Positions 29,097 through 39,155 of a DNA stretch of 64,000 nucleotides are shown in pieces; within the stretch, counting starts at the first letter, position 1; each line of letters starts with the position of its first letter. The notes below the pieces were generated by a model that ran no database searches, had not been told where the DNA came from, and saw only the letters and a list, made by a program, of their open reading frames with translations. The DNA comes from Photobacterium piscicola (GTDB lineage: Bacteria > Pseudomonadota > Gammaproteobacteria > Enterobacterales > Vibrionaceae): NCBI RefSeq assembly GCF_900166965.1, contig NZ_FUZI01000001.1:1240001-1304000 (forward strand), in the 5' to 3' direction. A program made the translations under genes and the position numbers.

Positions 29097-29967
29097 GTTG
29101 TCTTAACCATCGATGACCACTATCAGCAGTACGACTTGGATGCCAAATCGTACATAAATCATGTTGTTGACCATCAAACGGTAAATCAAGCGCTTTCAAT
29201 TTATAATACGCACCTAAATCATCAATCGCAGATTGTGGCAACATACCAATCATATCTGTTGAGCCAATAATAGGCATCATTTCAAATGCACCAGCCGCTC
29301 TTATAACAATATTTCTTGCCTCAAGTTCACCAATATCATCCGCATTCAACAAACTACTACGACTATGCCACCGTGAGGCTGCAACATGCTCTTCACTTAA
29401 AAATTCAGCTAATGAAATAGAATCACCAATACGAGGATGATTTTCACGACAAACAACCCGTAACCTTTCGGTATAAATAACTTCAGACTTTAAAACTGTA
29501 CGTCCACGAAGGGCTAAATCAATGACTAAGTCATAGCGCTGTAAGCGTAAATCAGATTCAAGATCTTCAGTAAATTGAGGATGAACTTCTAACGCAATAT
29601 TAGGCGCACATAACCGAATTTGTTGCATTAACTTAGGTATTAATGAATAACTCACGGTCGACACAACCGCGATAGAGAAAATACGATTCGATATTTTAGG
29701 ATCAAATTCTCTCGATGCAGACAAAGTCGATGTGAAATTTTTTAATGCAGTCGACATTGCAGGGTAAATATCAGTAGCAAAGACTGTCGGTTCTACGCCT
29801 GTGGTATTACGATGAAATAAAGGATCATTATAAATTTCACGTAACCTTTTAAGTGCTTTACTGACCGCGGGTTGGCTAACATTCATTCGTGATGCGGCTT
29901 TAGATAGATTCTTCTCTTCATAAATAGCCACAAAAATAGGTATAAGGTTAAGCTCTGTACTTTTCAT
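29068..29967 (-). CDS. LysR-family transcriptional regulator
   Basis: A 299-residue LysR protein. Residues 1-60 hold the winged helix-turn-helix (LSKAASRMNVSQPAVSKALKRLREIYNDPLFHR). The rest is the periplasmic-binding-like effector domain. It starts 80 bp downstream of the BatD-like gene on the same strand, between the MoxR/vWA operon and the anSME region, so it is the best local candidate for control of the sulfatase locus. The effector is unknown. Confidence 0.88.
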   Translation of the reverse strand: MKSTELNLIPIFVAIYEEKNLSKAASRMNVSQPAVSKALKRLREIYNDPLFHRNTTGVEPTVFATDIYPAMSTALKNFTSTLSASREFDPKISNRIFSIAVVSTVSYSLIPKLMQQIRLCAPNIALEVHPQFTEDLESDLRLQRYDLVIDLALRGRTVLKSEVIYTERLRVVCRENHPRIGDSISLAEFLSEEHVAASRWHSRSSLLNADDIGELEARNIVIRAAGAFEMMPIIGSTDMIGMLPQSAIDDLGAYYKLKALDLPFDGQQHDLCTIWHPSRTADSGHRWLRQQIKKAALTE

Positions 29968-30047
29968 AAGGATTGATATTACTAATCTAATTAATATTAC
30001 TGTATAACGCAGCCAAGAAGAGACAACAGCTCCATCTCATTTCTGTG

Positions 30048-31385
30048 TTAATGCTCTTTATTTTTCTTATATTTTGTACGTTGTTTGTTCAAATGAGGAA
30101 AAACAGGCTTGGGCTTACACTTCGCACGGATAGCATTCAAACCTCGCCCTGATTGAGTAATCTGTTGCCATAAAAACAGTGATAACTTTTTTGTAATACC
30201 GTTCGATTGAAACTGAGTTGCATCTTGTTGCCAATCGACAGTGTCACAGTATTGCTTTAATTGTAACTGATCGTTATGACGTCTTAATGCACGGTAAAGT
30301 AACACTCTCACTTGGCCCCACCGTTGATGCTTTATTGCTTTTGCATAGATAAACCAAGCCGGTAACGGGTGTGTTTTATAATAGGCGACGGTTTTAAACG
30401 CTATCATCACTATCGCCACAATAGCTGTTACTAATGTGACCAACCAATGCCAATATTGATGCAACCATGAACTGACTGTATGAGATACATGAAAAGATTG
30501 CCCTTCAAGCTTAATAGTTTTTAAAGTTTGAGTCTCAGTATCCCACCACGTTAAATGAGTAGCAGGAAAGCTTACTTGCCCCCCATTTTGAAGTACATAA
30601 ACAGTCGATTCTTTTCGTTCAGAAAAATAATCACCACGGGTTTGTGAATCACTTAATTGATTGGGTTGAGGATATATTTGATAATCCGCAGTCGCTATTG
30701 GTTGAATCAGTTTTGGAATCAGCATTGCTAAGGTATTTGACCCTTTTACAATCAAGGTACGCGTGATCGCATCTCCTGCTTTTAATTCAGGGTTAGATTG
30801 ACTCCATTGCTGCTCAACCGAGAAATCTCGCCCTGAAACCCATACCGATTGATCACTTAATAATCCTGATGGAATAATAGCGGAGAACGCCTGTGGTTCG
30901 GTATATAAAACCCCTGTGGCATTGGTTGAATTAGGACGTGACACTTGTACCGTTACAGCCGTTGAGGGCACCACAAAATGTCCCTCAACTTGAGGATATA
31001 ATGTTATTTCCCAACGTTGATGGGTCCAGGTAATCCCCTCTTTTTTTTCGGTAAAATTCATCGCTAATTGATTGCGCTGTTTAGCCACCACATTGGGTAT
31101 TTCAATCGGTGCGATTCGCGTTCCACCAGTAAACCATCGCGGTGTAATCACTTCGATATAGAGAATAATCTGTTGATTAACGGCATAGGTTGGCGTCTTA
31201 CTGTCTTTTGTTTTGTGAATATTCTCTGTATCACTTAACCATGTTTTTATTGTCACTTGATCTGATTTATCAAGCATATTGGCTGTGCTTGCTTGTGCAT
31301 TAACACTTATCGACAGCAATATAAGCATAACCAAAATATAGACAACGTAGCGCTGAAAATAATGGGGAGCATTATAGGGGGGCAT
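30048..31385 (-). CDS. BatD-like membrane protein
   Basis: A 445-residue protein with an N-terminal signal or anchor (YILVMLILLSISVNAQA), a large periplasmic beta-rich region with two repeats (for example QQIILYIEVITPRWFTGG and AGDAITRTLIVKGSNTLAMLIPKL), one membrane helix at about 310-335 and a basic cytoplasmic tail. That is the BatD (aerotolerance) layout. Its ATG overlaps the stop of the preceding vWA gene as TAATG, so translation is coupled. Last gene of the moxR operon. BatD proteins are thought to work with MoxR and vWA partners in the envelope, mechanism unknown. Confidence 0.78.
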   Translation of the reverse strand: MPPYNAPHYFQRYVVYILVMLILLSISVNAQASTANMLDKSDQVTIKTWLSDTENIHKTKDSKTPTYAVNQQIILYIEVITPRWFTGGTRIAPIEIPNVVAKQRNQLAMNFTEKKEGITWTHQRWEITLYPQVEGHFVVPSTAVTVQVSRPNSTNATGVLYTEPQAFSAIIPSGLLSDQSVWVSGRDFSVEQQWSQSNPELKAGDAITRTLIVKGSNTLAMLIPKLIQPIATADYQIYPQPNQLSDSQTRGDYFSERKESTVYVLQNGGQVSFPATHLTWWDTETQTLKTIKLEGQSFHVSHTVSSWLHQYWHWLVTLVTAIVAIVMIAFKTVAYYKTHPLPAWFIYAKAIKHQRWGQVRVLLYRALRRHNDQLQLKQYCDTVDWQQDATQFQSNGITKKLSLFLWQQITQSGRGLNAIRAKCKPKPVFPHLNKQRTKYKKNKEH

Positions 31386-33088
31386 TATTTAATCTCCTCA
31401 TTAGGCACATCTTTTATATCCACTGATTGCGAACGAAGCTGCAATTGAAATTTAGCACGTAAAAAATACTTAGGATCAGCTTCTACGCGACGTAACCATT
31501 TATCAGCCAGTGCTTGACTACCTAATATTTCGTTCGCATTAAGCGTCTCTTTTGCCATCATTGCAGCATCCACTTTTTCATCAGCGCCATCCCCTGTTTT
31601 AGGCTTATCATCACCTAATTCAAACGACTCTTCAGGACCATCAGTGCTGCCTTTTTGGCTTTCACTGATACGATTTACTTCATCAACGATGCCTTGCATA
31701 ATGGCTAAATTGTTCTCGACCTGTGCTTTTAATTCCGTTTCAAGTTCACCGCTATCAAGCAATAACTGATAAAGATCACGCGCAGCAACATATTCTCTTT
31801 GCCTTGCGAGGGCATTCGCAGCATTAAAAAGACTTTGGGGTGTTTTTACTTGTAAAAAAGTACTGTGAGATAATTTATATTCACCCGCATAATAATAAGC
31901 GATGCCTTTTTTAAGAGGATCTTGATAACGCTTTGCTGCGGTTAAATAATCAAATTGATTAAAATACCATTGCCCTTGTTGATCCGGCGTCAACCAAATA
32001 TTCATCCACCAATGTACTGTTTTATCCCACATCGTCACATCGGCTATCGGCTCATTTGTAACCGCTTTTAGGCTTACGGTTTCCGCATAAGTGATCGTTG
32101 AATAAAAACTTGGAAACACAATAGCGGCTACTAAACACCACTTGACTAACCACCCTTTTCTAAACCATAACAACATCAATAACATCACGGGAAACAGCAA
32201 AAAATACCCCATGTCTTTCCATGGCATTGCAGATTCATTATTTAACTGCATATGGCGTTCAATATTACGGTTAAGTGCCTTGATATCACTATCATCAATG
32301 GTCACTTCCACTACGCTCCCTTGCGTGTTTTTTGCGAGGGACTTAAGTGATGCCAAATCAAGAGGTTCATTACTGACGCGGTCTTTATTGCCCGCCGCTA
32401 ACACCAATAATTGATGAGGACTGACGGCAAAATAATCTTTAAACGCTTCAATTGTTACCGAATTAACGGCGTCAGTAATGAGCAATACCGTACCTACATT
32501 TTCAGTACTTAGTTGCGGTTCAATTAACGCTAGCGCTGTTTCGGCGCTCTTGCCTTTTACTGGCATAATATCAGGCTGAATCGCCGCTAAAAAAGGCGCA
32601 AAAACAGCATCATCTTTGGTTAATGGCATCGCTAAATGCGCTGAACCTGCAAAAACGACTAATCCAGTTTTCCCCCCCTGACGTAATGCAATTAAATCTC
32701 GAATCTTTTGTTTCGCACGTTCTAAGCGATTAGGGGCAAGATCTTTTTGTAACATAGATTCACTGTTATCAAGCACAATCAATAAAGCGGCTTTATCTTC
32801 CCCAAAAGGTGAAGCTTCACGTTCCCATGTTGGACCCGCACACACAATAATGGCCACCAGCATGGATACACTTAACAACTTCAGCGGTAATTGTTTTTTC
32901 CAACCACTATCACCAATGGTTAAAACTTGACGCAAATGTTGCGGTAGTTGTTGCTGCCATTCATTGTTTGAATCTTGTTTCCAGCGTAAATAAATCACAA
33001 TGGACAAAGGAACCAAGAGCAATAACCACCATGGGCGAATAAAATGAAAATTATCGACAATTTGTTGCCACATCAGGGAATTAAACAT
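31385..33088 (-). CDS. vWA-domain membrane protein with TPR region (BatB/BatC-like fusion)
   Basis: A 567-residue protein. Two N-terminal membrane helices, a von Willebrand A domain (about 95-275) with a complete MIDAS start DNSES (107-111), two further hydrophobic segments around 290-335, then a TPR-like region (about 365-465), an acidic low-complexity linker and a conserved C-terminal end. BatB and BatC are separate in many bacteria; here vWA and TPR parts are joined. AGGAG precedes the ATG and the gene overlaps the BatA-like gene by 8 bp. Likely a metal-dependent adhesion or client-binding subunit. Confidence 0.82.
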   Translation of the reverse strand: MFNSLMWQQIVDNFHFIRPWWLLLLVPLSIVIYLRWKQDSNNEWQQQLPQHLRQVLTIGDSGWKKQLPLKLLSVSMLVAIIVCAGPTWEREASPFGEDKAALLIVLDNSESMLQKDLAPNRLERAKQKIRDLIALRQGGKTGLVVFAGSAHLAMPLTKDDAVFAPFLAAIQPDIMPVKGKSAETALALIEPQLSTENVGTVLLITDAVNSVTIEAFKDYFAVSPHQLLVLAAGNKDRVSNEPLDLASLKSLAKNTQGSVVEVTIDDSDIKALNRNIERHMQLNNESAMPWKDMGYFLLFPVMLLMLLWFRKGWLVKWCLVAAIVFPSFYSTITYAETVSLKAVTNEPIADVTMWDKTVHWWMNIWLTPDQQGQWYFNQFDYLTAAKRYQDPLKKGIAYYYAGEYKLSHSTFLQVKTPQSLFNAANALARQREYVAARDLYQLLLDSGELETELKAQVENNLAIMQGIVDEVNRISESQKGSTDGPEESFELGDDKPKTGDGADEKVDAAMMAKETLNANEILGSQALADKWLRRVEADPKYFLRAKFQLQLRSQSVDIKDVPNEEIK

Positions 33089-34178
33089 GTTTTTCTCCTG
33101 AGTATAGCGTGGTTTTATTTAACGATGGTGTCAACTGTCGCCTCATCGTTGCAACCCCAAATCCAAACAGATACATCACCACAATTAACATAATTGGATA
33201 TTGATGAACCGACTTTTTAGGTCGATATGTGGTGCTTTCATATAACTGTGGCTCTAATTTACCAATTGCCGCATAAGCTTGTTCTAACTCATTTCGATTA
33301 ATGGCTTGAAATGCTTGCCCTCCAGATACTTCCGCAACCCGATTGATCACATCCATATCTAATGCTTTCTCACCAACTGTTGTAGGATCCCCCATCGCAA
33401 TCATATGAATACGAACATTTTTAGCCGCAGCAACTTTAGCGGCATCAATCGGCTCAACATAGCTACCAGTATCATTACCATCAGTTAATACAATCGCGAC
33501 TTTCTCTCGGGGTTTCTCATTTTGGTGTTGGGAGTCAGTTGAAGTAGAAAGTTCAGCAGATGCACTTTGTTCAAACACTTTAATCGCGAGCCCGATTGCA
33601 TCACCCAAATGGGTACTTTGACCAGCCATTGCCACATCAGTTTGATTTAAGAGTGCTAACCATGCTTTTTGATCGGCTGTAAACGGTGTTTGTACAAATG
33701 CTGCGTCACCAAATAAAATCAGCCCTAAGCGATCTCCTTGACGCGTTGTTGCAAAATCAGCTAATACTTCTTTCGCTGCATCTAAGCGCGATATTTTTTG
33801 AATACCGCCATTATCAGATGCTGTTTTTGAGACAAAATCTCGCTCAGCCATTGAACCGGATAAGTCTACAACCACCATCACATCTCGCCCTAGACTTTCT
33901 CGTGTTTGTGGTGGCCCTAAAATAGTCGGATTAGTTAATGCAAAAATTAATAAGCACCATGAAATAATAAGCAAGGCTTTTTGCCAATAACTGGCTCTTA
34001 ACTGACCTGCCCCCTCAGACGGTACTTCATCTAACGCTTGGACTAGCACATCAAAAAAAGGCACTTTTATCGCTGATTGACGGGTGCGATAAGCGGGAAT
34101 AAACCAATAAATAATAATCGGTAATGGTAATAGCCATAACCAATATGGATTCACTAACTCCAATTGACTAAACAACAT
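33081..34178 (-). CDS. vWA-domain membrane protein (BatA-like)
   Basis: About 365 residues. Two hydrophobic segments in the first 85 residues, a vWA domain with MIDAS DLSGS (105-109) and LTDGNDTG, and one membrane helix near the C-terminus (YPIMLIVVMYLFGFG). I chose the ATG at 34178 because GGAGG lies 5 bases upstream; it overlaps the end of the DUF4381 gene by 11 bp. BatA-type proteins work with MoxR ATPases in the envelope. Confidence 0.85.
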   Translation of the reverse strand: MLFSQLELVNPYWLWLLPLPIIIYWFIPAYRTRQSAIKVPFFDVLVQALDEVPSEGAGQLRASYWQKALLIISWCLLIFALTNPTILGPPQTRESLGRDVMVVVDLSGSMAERDFVSKTASDNGGIQKISRLDAAKEVLADFATTRQGDRLGLILFGDAAFVQTPFTADQKAWLALLNQTDVAMAGQSTHLGDAIGLAIKVFEQSASAELSTSTDSQHQNEKPREKVAIVLTDGNDTGSYVEPIDAAKVAAAKNVRIHMIAMGDPTTVGEKALDMDVINRVAEVSGGQAFQAINRNELEQAYAAIGKLEPQLYESTTYRPKKSVHQYPIMLIVVMYLFGFGVATMRRQLTPSLNKTTLYSGEKHV

Positions 34179-34704
34179 TTTGGCCTCCATTTTTCTTTAA
34201 ATGAAGTTCACCATGTTCGACTAACCATTGCTGGCATAATGTCATTAGTGCTGATAATTCTTGCTTGGATAATAGACACTGTTTTTGCACCAAAGACCGC
34301 ATCCACTTCTGACCAAGATCATCATTAAAGAGTGTAGTTTGTGGTGAGCGATACTCATCTAAATCATTGAGGAATTGGTCACCAAAAGTATTGTTTTTTT
34401 GAGGGTTAAGATAAATTAATACCGCCTTCATCACTTCAAATACATCTAAAGGCAATGATAATGGCATACTGGCGCTATTTATTGAGGCTTGCATGACGCT
34501 CATCAGAGCCATTGCTTCTCGGCGGTAACGGTTATTCCACCACAACCTAATCGATTGAATAACATAATATAAAGCAACAACAATCAAAATAGCCGCAACA
34601 ATTTTCCAGCCAATAGTTTGAGGAAACCAGCTCACATGATCAGGTATTGTCACCTCACTCATATTTCTTAACATGTAATTACTAGGTGGCGCATGAATGC
34701 TCAT
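34168..34704 (-). CDS. DUF4381 single-pass membrane protein
   Basis: A 178-residue protein with a membrane helix at about 30-50 (IGWKIVAAILIVVALYYVIQ) followed by a cytoplasmic domain with WWNNRYRREAMALM. This matches DUF4381, which is regularly found between DUF58 and BatA genes in MoxR operons. Start overlaps the DUF58 stop (TAATG), so translation is coupled. Function unknown. Confidence 0.8.
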   Translation of the reverse strand: MSIHAPPSNYMLRNMSEVTIPDHVSWFPQTIGWKIVAAILIVVALYYVIQSIRLWWNNRYRREAMALMSVMQASINSASMPLSLPLDVFEVMKAVLIYLNPQKNNTFGDQFLNDLDEYRSPQTTLFNDDLGQKWMRSLVQKQCLLSKQELSALMTLCQQWLVEHGELHLKKNGGQNVV

Positions 34705-35639
34705 TATCGGCCTCCAATTGCACGTTTAAATTGTTCAAGATGATGACCCGACGTATCTGCTTCAATCAATGGCAGCCCTTTTGTCGCCATCAGTTGAATT
34801 AATTGCTCTTTCTTTAAATCTTGATGTTTACCTAAGCCTTTATTGGCTAAGTCAAACCGCTTAGCATCACTTAAATTAAGTTGATACGATCCATCCCCCA
34901 CCACCCAATGGCTGTATTGCGATGGAAACTGAGATTCAAAAGGATCAGAAATTAATACCCCTAATACATCATTATGTTTTTGTAGATGTTTCAGATGGGT
35001 AATTTCATCAACCGTGGCTCCATGCCAATCACTTAAAATAATGATGGTGGCTTCTTTGAGTTTCAAACGACCTAATAACGTAACAAATTGAGTAAATCCA
35101 ACCTCATAGTTATCATTACTGCTGACATCAAGCGATTGATTCACATCAGACAATAGCTGTAATCGATGCAGCAGATCAGCTTGAGATCGCTTTGGCTTTA
35201 ACCAATGTATTTGATGAGGGGTATTAATAATAAAACCAACGCGATCGCTGTCTTTAAGAATACGCCATGCGGTCAATGCCGCTAATTCTGCGGCAACCAC
35301 AGATTTCATGGTATCAATGGATGAAAAGAACATACTACTGCGTTGATCGACACAAATAATAAAATTACGATCTTTCTCTTCGGTATATGAGCGAACATGG
35401 GGTTTTCCCGTTCGCAGCGTCACCTTCCAATCAAGATTACGAATGTCATCCCCTAATTGGTAATGTCGTAACTCTTCAAAATTTAACCCCCGTCCTCGAA
35501 AAATAGACGAATGGCGACCCGACAACGCTGTACCTGCTTTTAAATTGGGTAATAAACTGAAAAATCCCGCTTGAGATTGTAATTTAATTAGTTGGCTATA
35601 TTCACAATGAATACGGCTATCTGTGCTTTTTTTACTCAT
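34704..35639 (-). CDS. DUF58 protein (MoxR-associated)
   Basis: A 311-residue soluble protein. FRGRGLNFEELRHYQLGDDIRNLDWKVTLRTGKPHVRSY is the DUF58 signature, and the following CVDQRSSM is a vWA-like first strand (DxxSS) in place of a full MIDAS. It begins 8 bp after the moxR stop. DUF58 proteins almost always accompany MoxR ATPases and are thought to bridge the ATPase to vWA partners. Confidence 0.88.
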   Translation of the reverse strand: MSKKSTDSRIHCEYSQLIKLQSQAGFFSLLPNLKAGTALSGRHSSIFRGRGLNFEELRHYQLGDDIRNLDWKVTLRTGKPHVRSYTEEKDRNFIICVDQRSSMFFSSIDTMKSVVAAELAALTAWRILKDSDRVGFIINTPHQIHWLKPKRSQADLLHRLQLLSDVNQSLDVSSNDNYEVGFTQFVTLLGRLKLKEATIIILSDWHGATVDEITHLKHLQKHNDVLGVLISDPFESQFPSQYSHWVVGDGSYQLNLSDAKRFDLANKGLGKHQDLKKEQLIQLMATKGLPLIEADTSGHHLEQFKRAIGGR

Positions 35640-35647
35640 AAAAAGCC

Positions 35648-36646
35648 CTACCCAATAACAACATAATCCAACAATTCATCTATCACTTGTTGTTGAGTCA
35701 CACCATCAGCTAATGCGTCATAGCTCAACGTAATCCGATGTCCTAATACCGCGTGCGCCATTGCTCGAATATCATCAGGTTCAACATAATCTCTCGCTTG
35801 TAGCCATGCATAAGCACGGGCACATTTGTCTAATGCAATTGAAGCGCGAGGACTTGCTCCCACCTCTATCCAACGAGAAAGTGACGATGCTAAATAACGT
35901 TCAGGTTTGCGCGTTGCCATCACTAACGCCACAATATAACGTTCGCTAATTTCAGATATTTCCACCAGCGCAAGCTCAGCTCGTGCTTGCATCACAATGG
36001 AGGGATCTAATTGAATATTGGTATTAGTATGATTTTTTGTAATCTCAGCGGTTAACTTAGGATCGGTTTCTTCACCGCGCACAAGACGAATAATCTCAAG
36101 TTCAGCGTCATCATCAGGGTAATCAACGCTGACCTTCATTATAAATCGATCCATTTGCGCTTCGGGTAGTGGATACGTTCCTTCTTGTTCTACGGGGTTT
36201 TGCGTTGCTAACACCATAAAAAGTTCTGGTAATACGTGCGTTTTATCACCGACGGTTATTGTTCTTTCTGCCATCGCTTCCAATAACGCCGCTTGAACTT
36301 TTGCGGGTGCGCGGTTAATTTCATCAGCAAGCACAATACTATTAAAAATAGGTCCTGCTTGAAAATGCAATTGCGGTTTACCATTTAATTCTTGATAGAC
36401 TTCAGTTCCTGTTACATCGGAAGGCAGTAAATCAGGTGTAAATTGAATTCGTCCAAATGAGGTCTGCAAATTATCCGCCAATGACTTAACTGAGCGTGTT
36501 TTTGCCGTGCCGGGTAATCCTTCAAGTAAAACGTGTCCCTGCGTTAATAACCCAATAACAAGTGCACGAACCACATCGGATTGACCAATCACCGATGCCT
36601 CGACTTGAGAGATAAGCGTTGTAATAGCCTGTTGAGTTTGATTCAT
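35648..36646 (-). CDS. MoxR-family AAA+ ATPase
   Basis: A 332-residue AAA+ protein. Walker A GLPGTAKT (43-50), Walker B VLADEINRAP (Asp108, Glu109), sensor ATQNPVEQEGTYPLPEAQMDRF and a C-terminal lid (SPRASIALDKCARAYAWLQ). AAGGAG precedes the ATG. MoxR ATPases act as chaperone-like remodelers that insert cofactors or activate partner complexes with vWA proteins. Here it follows the octaheme cytochrome by 84 bp and heads the DUF58-DUF4381-vWA-vWA-BatD run, so the cytochrome or the nearby sulfatases may be its clients; this is inference. Confidence 0.92.
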   Translation of the reverse strand: MNQTQQAITTLISQVEASVIGQSDVVRALVIGLLTQGHVLLEGLPGTAKTRSVKSLADNLQTSFGRIQFTPDLLPSDVTGTEVYQELNGKPQLHFQAGPIFNSIVLADEINRAPAKVQAALLEAMAERTITVGDKTHVLPELFMVLATQNPVEQEGTYPLPEAQMDRFIMKVSVDYPDDDAELEIIRLVRGEETDPKLTAEITKNHTNTNIQLDPSIVMQARAELALVEISEISERYIVALVMATRKPERYLASSLSRWIEVGASPRASIALDKCARAYAWLQARDYVEPDDIRAMAHAVLGHRITLSYDALADGVTQQQVIDELLDYVVIG

Positions 36647-36730
36647 GTTTTCTCCTTATGCCCACTTACCTGATGATTGACTACGTATTATCTTAATCAA
36701 ATCCGCCATAACTATTGGTTATAGACCTCA

Positions 36731-38977
36731 TCAATAAAGCCGTTTTTTGAGTGCATCAATGACATTTTTAGGGGCGTATTGTTCCAACTGAGTAATACAG
36801 ACTTTTGCTTGTGATGATTTCGCTTTTAACAACAGATCACACTGGGCAAATAAATGTTGCGGATTTGCACTTAAACTGAACGCTGTTGCTAATGCAGTTG
36901 CTGCTTGATTGGTATTACTCTGTTCTAGAGAAAGACCATAAACATACCAATATTGCGCATTTTGAGGATCAACGGCTGTCGCTTGTTCAAAATAAGTGGA
37001 TGCTTGTGCTTTGTCGTTTAGGCGTAGTAATGCAAGACCTGTGCTATAGCGTAATACCCCAGATTTAGGTTGCGCGGTGATCCCTTGTTGCATTAATTCA
37101 ATACCTTTAACTTCATTGCCTTGCGCTCGATATAAATCAGCAAGATTGACATAGCTATTAACAAAATAAGGCTCAACTTTTATTGCCTTTAAATATGCCT
37201 GTTCTGCCTTTTTAAATTCTCCCTGAGCACGATAAACATTGCCTAAGTTCGTCATTCCAAAGCCTCTGTCGGCATTAAATAATTGAATTTCAATGTACTC
37301 ATCTAATGCTGGAGATAACTTTTCTCGCTGTAATGGGTTCCACTCTGGCCAATATGCCGCTAATGCTCCTGCCGCTTCCGTTCGTACGCCAAGTACCTTA
37401 TCGGTTAATAACGGCGATAATATCTGCCACCGATCGTAAGCTGAATATCCAGCGGAGCCTTGAATTGCGCCTAAACGTATTAATGGATCGTCATGTTTTA
37501 TCGCCCGCCCCAAAGCTACGACCGTATTCTTACTTGGAAAAGCACCTAAGCGCTGTAATGCTGAACCACGAATGATCCCCGCTTGTTTTATATCTTGAGC
37601 GGTGTAAGACAGTGCATCACCTGCGCCTCGATAATTAATATCTGCGGCATAAAATGCGACCGCAAAATGTTGTTGATTTCGATAAGGTGAATCAGGGAAC
37701 CATTGACCAACGTGTTTATCTGCCCAAGCATCATCTTGTTGTTGATGACATTGAGTACAGACATTGGGGGTACCAATATTTTTACTTAAATCAGGACGGG
37801 GAATTTGCCAACTATGATCACGCCGTGCGTCCACTCCCATATACGTCGTTTCAGGCATATGGCAAGTGGTACATTGTGACGCTTCCGTGTTTGCTTTATG
37901 AAAAGTATGTTTTTCGGGCGTATATTCAGATGCTATATGGCATTGACTACAGACGGCCTGCTCAGGAATCTCTAATTTGGTTGAATGCGGATTGTGACAG
38001 TTGGTACAAGTTACCCCTTTTTCAGCCATTTTTGACTGCATGAAAGAACCATAAACATAATCTTCATCATAAATCTGACCATCATTATGGTATAACTCAG
38101 ACGTAATTAAGCTCGGCAAATAACTGTCTAGCAGTGAACCTTTAACGTGGGCTTGGTCTTCATTTAATTGCACTCGACGACTATGACATTGCGCACACAC
38201 CGTTATTTGATCTGTAAGTTGAATTTCTTTGGGCTGCAAAGTTGAATGCCCTTCTTTAAACACCCATTCTTTGACAGACTTACTTAAATCACGTTCAAAA
38301 CCATAATGAGCCGTAGTGTTTTTTTGCTCACTTTTAGCCCATGAAATATGATCACTGGCAGGCCCATGACAAGCTTCACAACCAACGTTTATTTCAAACC
38401 ATTGGGTGTTATAAGTATTCGTTTTAGCATCATAATTTTTCTTAACATCGGTAGAATGACAATCTGCACACATGAAGTTCCAATTCTGGCCAGTGTTAGT
38501 CCAATAAAACGCGTCTGTATTTTCCATTTCAGGATAAAGATGATACCAACGCTGTCCTCCTTGCTCTTGCGCTCTAGCATCCCAAGCAAATGGAATCAAT
38601 TGAATACGTCCATCGTCAAATTCCACCATATATTGCTGTAGTGGTTCAAAGCCAAAAGTATAACTAATTTTATAATCATGAAACTGGTTATCAGGCCCTT
38701 CAATATTGACCCAATATTGATCGCCTTTAGTAAAAAAACGATTCACTTTGCCTTTAAATGTAAACGTTACATCATTAAAATCACCCAACACACTGTTTTT
38801 ATCAGCGTGTTTCATCGCCATGTCATGATCAGACCCTTGCCATGCCTTAACTTGATCGTTATGACAATCAATACACTGATCACTACCTACAAAATCCGCA
38901 GCAAAAGCCGTTGATGTCAACATCATTAGACTTATCCATACTTGGCAAAAAATAGCGAATACTGTTTTATCAATCAT
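36731..38977 (-). CDS. Periplasmic octaheme c-type cytochrome with HEAT and TPR repeats
   Basis: A 748-residue protein with a Sec signal peptide (ends AFA-AD). Eight CxxCH motifs start at about Cys35, 170, 200, 261, 324, 343, 369 and 407. The doubled spacing and stretches such as CEACHGP and CTNCHNPHS resemble the cytochrome c554/octaheme family. From about residue 450 there are HEAT-like repeats, and from about 570 TPR units (AEQAYLKAIKVEPYFVNSYVNLADLYRAQG). The ATG at 38977 is preferred over one two codons upstream, because AAGG is correctly spaced only for the second. First gene of the moxR operon. It probably moves electrons in the periplasm; donor and acceptor are unknown. Confidence 0.88.
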   Translation of the reverse strand: MIDKTVFAIFCQVWISLMMLTSTAFAADFVGSDQCIDCHNDQVKAWQGSDHDMAMKHADKNSVLGDFNDVTFTFKGKVNRFFTKGDQYWVNIEGPDNQFHDYKISYTFGFEPLQQYMVEFDDGRIQLIPFAWDARAQEQGGQRWYHLYPEMENTDAFYWTNTGQNWNFMCADCHSTDVKKNYDAKTNTYNTQWFEINVGCEACHGPASDHISWAKSEQKNTTAHYGFERDLSKSVKEWVFKEGHSTLQPKEIQLTDQITVCAQCHSRRVQLNEDQAHVKGSLLDSYLPSLITSELYHNDGQIYDEDYVYGSFMQSKMAEKGVTCTNCHNPHSTKLEIPEQAVCSQCHIASEYTPEKHTFHKANTEASQCTTCHMPETTYMGVDARRDHSWQIPRPDLSKNIGTPNVCTQCHQQQDDAWADKHVGQWFPDSPYRNQQHFAVAFYAADINYRGAGDALSYTAQDIKQAGIIRGSALQRLGAFPSKNTVVALGRAIKHDDPLIRLGAIQGSAGYSAYDRWQILSPLLTDKVLGVRTEAAGALAAYWPEWNPLQREKLSPALDEYIEIQLFNADRGFGMTNLGNVYRAQGEFKKAEQAYLKAIKVEPYFVNSYVNLADLYRAQGNEVKGIELMQQGITAQPKSGVLRYSTGLALLRLNDKAQASTYFEQATAVDPQNAQYWYVYGLSLEQSNTNQAATALATAFSLSANPQHLFAQCDLLLKAKSSQAKVCITQLEQYAPKNVIDALKKRLY

Positions 38978-39111
38978 ATACATCCTTGTATTGATATTAA
39001 CTAACCCTTTGTATTTAAAATATATTATAGCGATACTTCAGATATAGCTTATATCGGATGAATTTTCCATTTACATTAGTCTTTATGTGAATAAAAGCGG
39101 CTTATTCTAGA

Positions 39112-39138
39112 ATGAAAATGGGCCCCGAAGAGCCCAAA
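39112..39138 (-). terminator. Terminator of the leftward sulfatase gene
   Basis: On the minus strand GGGCTC-TTCG-GGGCCC forms a tetraloop hairpin followed by ATTTTCATT. Twenty bases after the sulfatase stop. Confidence 0.65.
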
Positions 39139-39155
39139 TATTAGTCAATGCTTAA

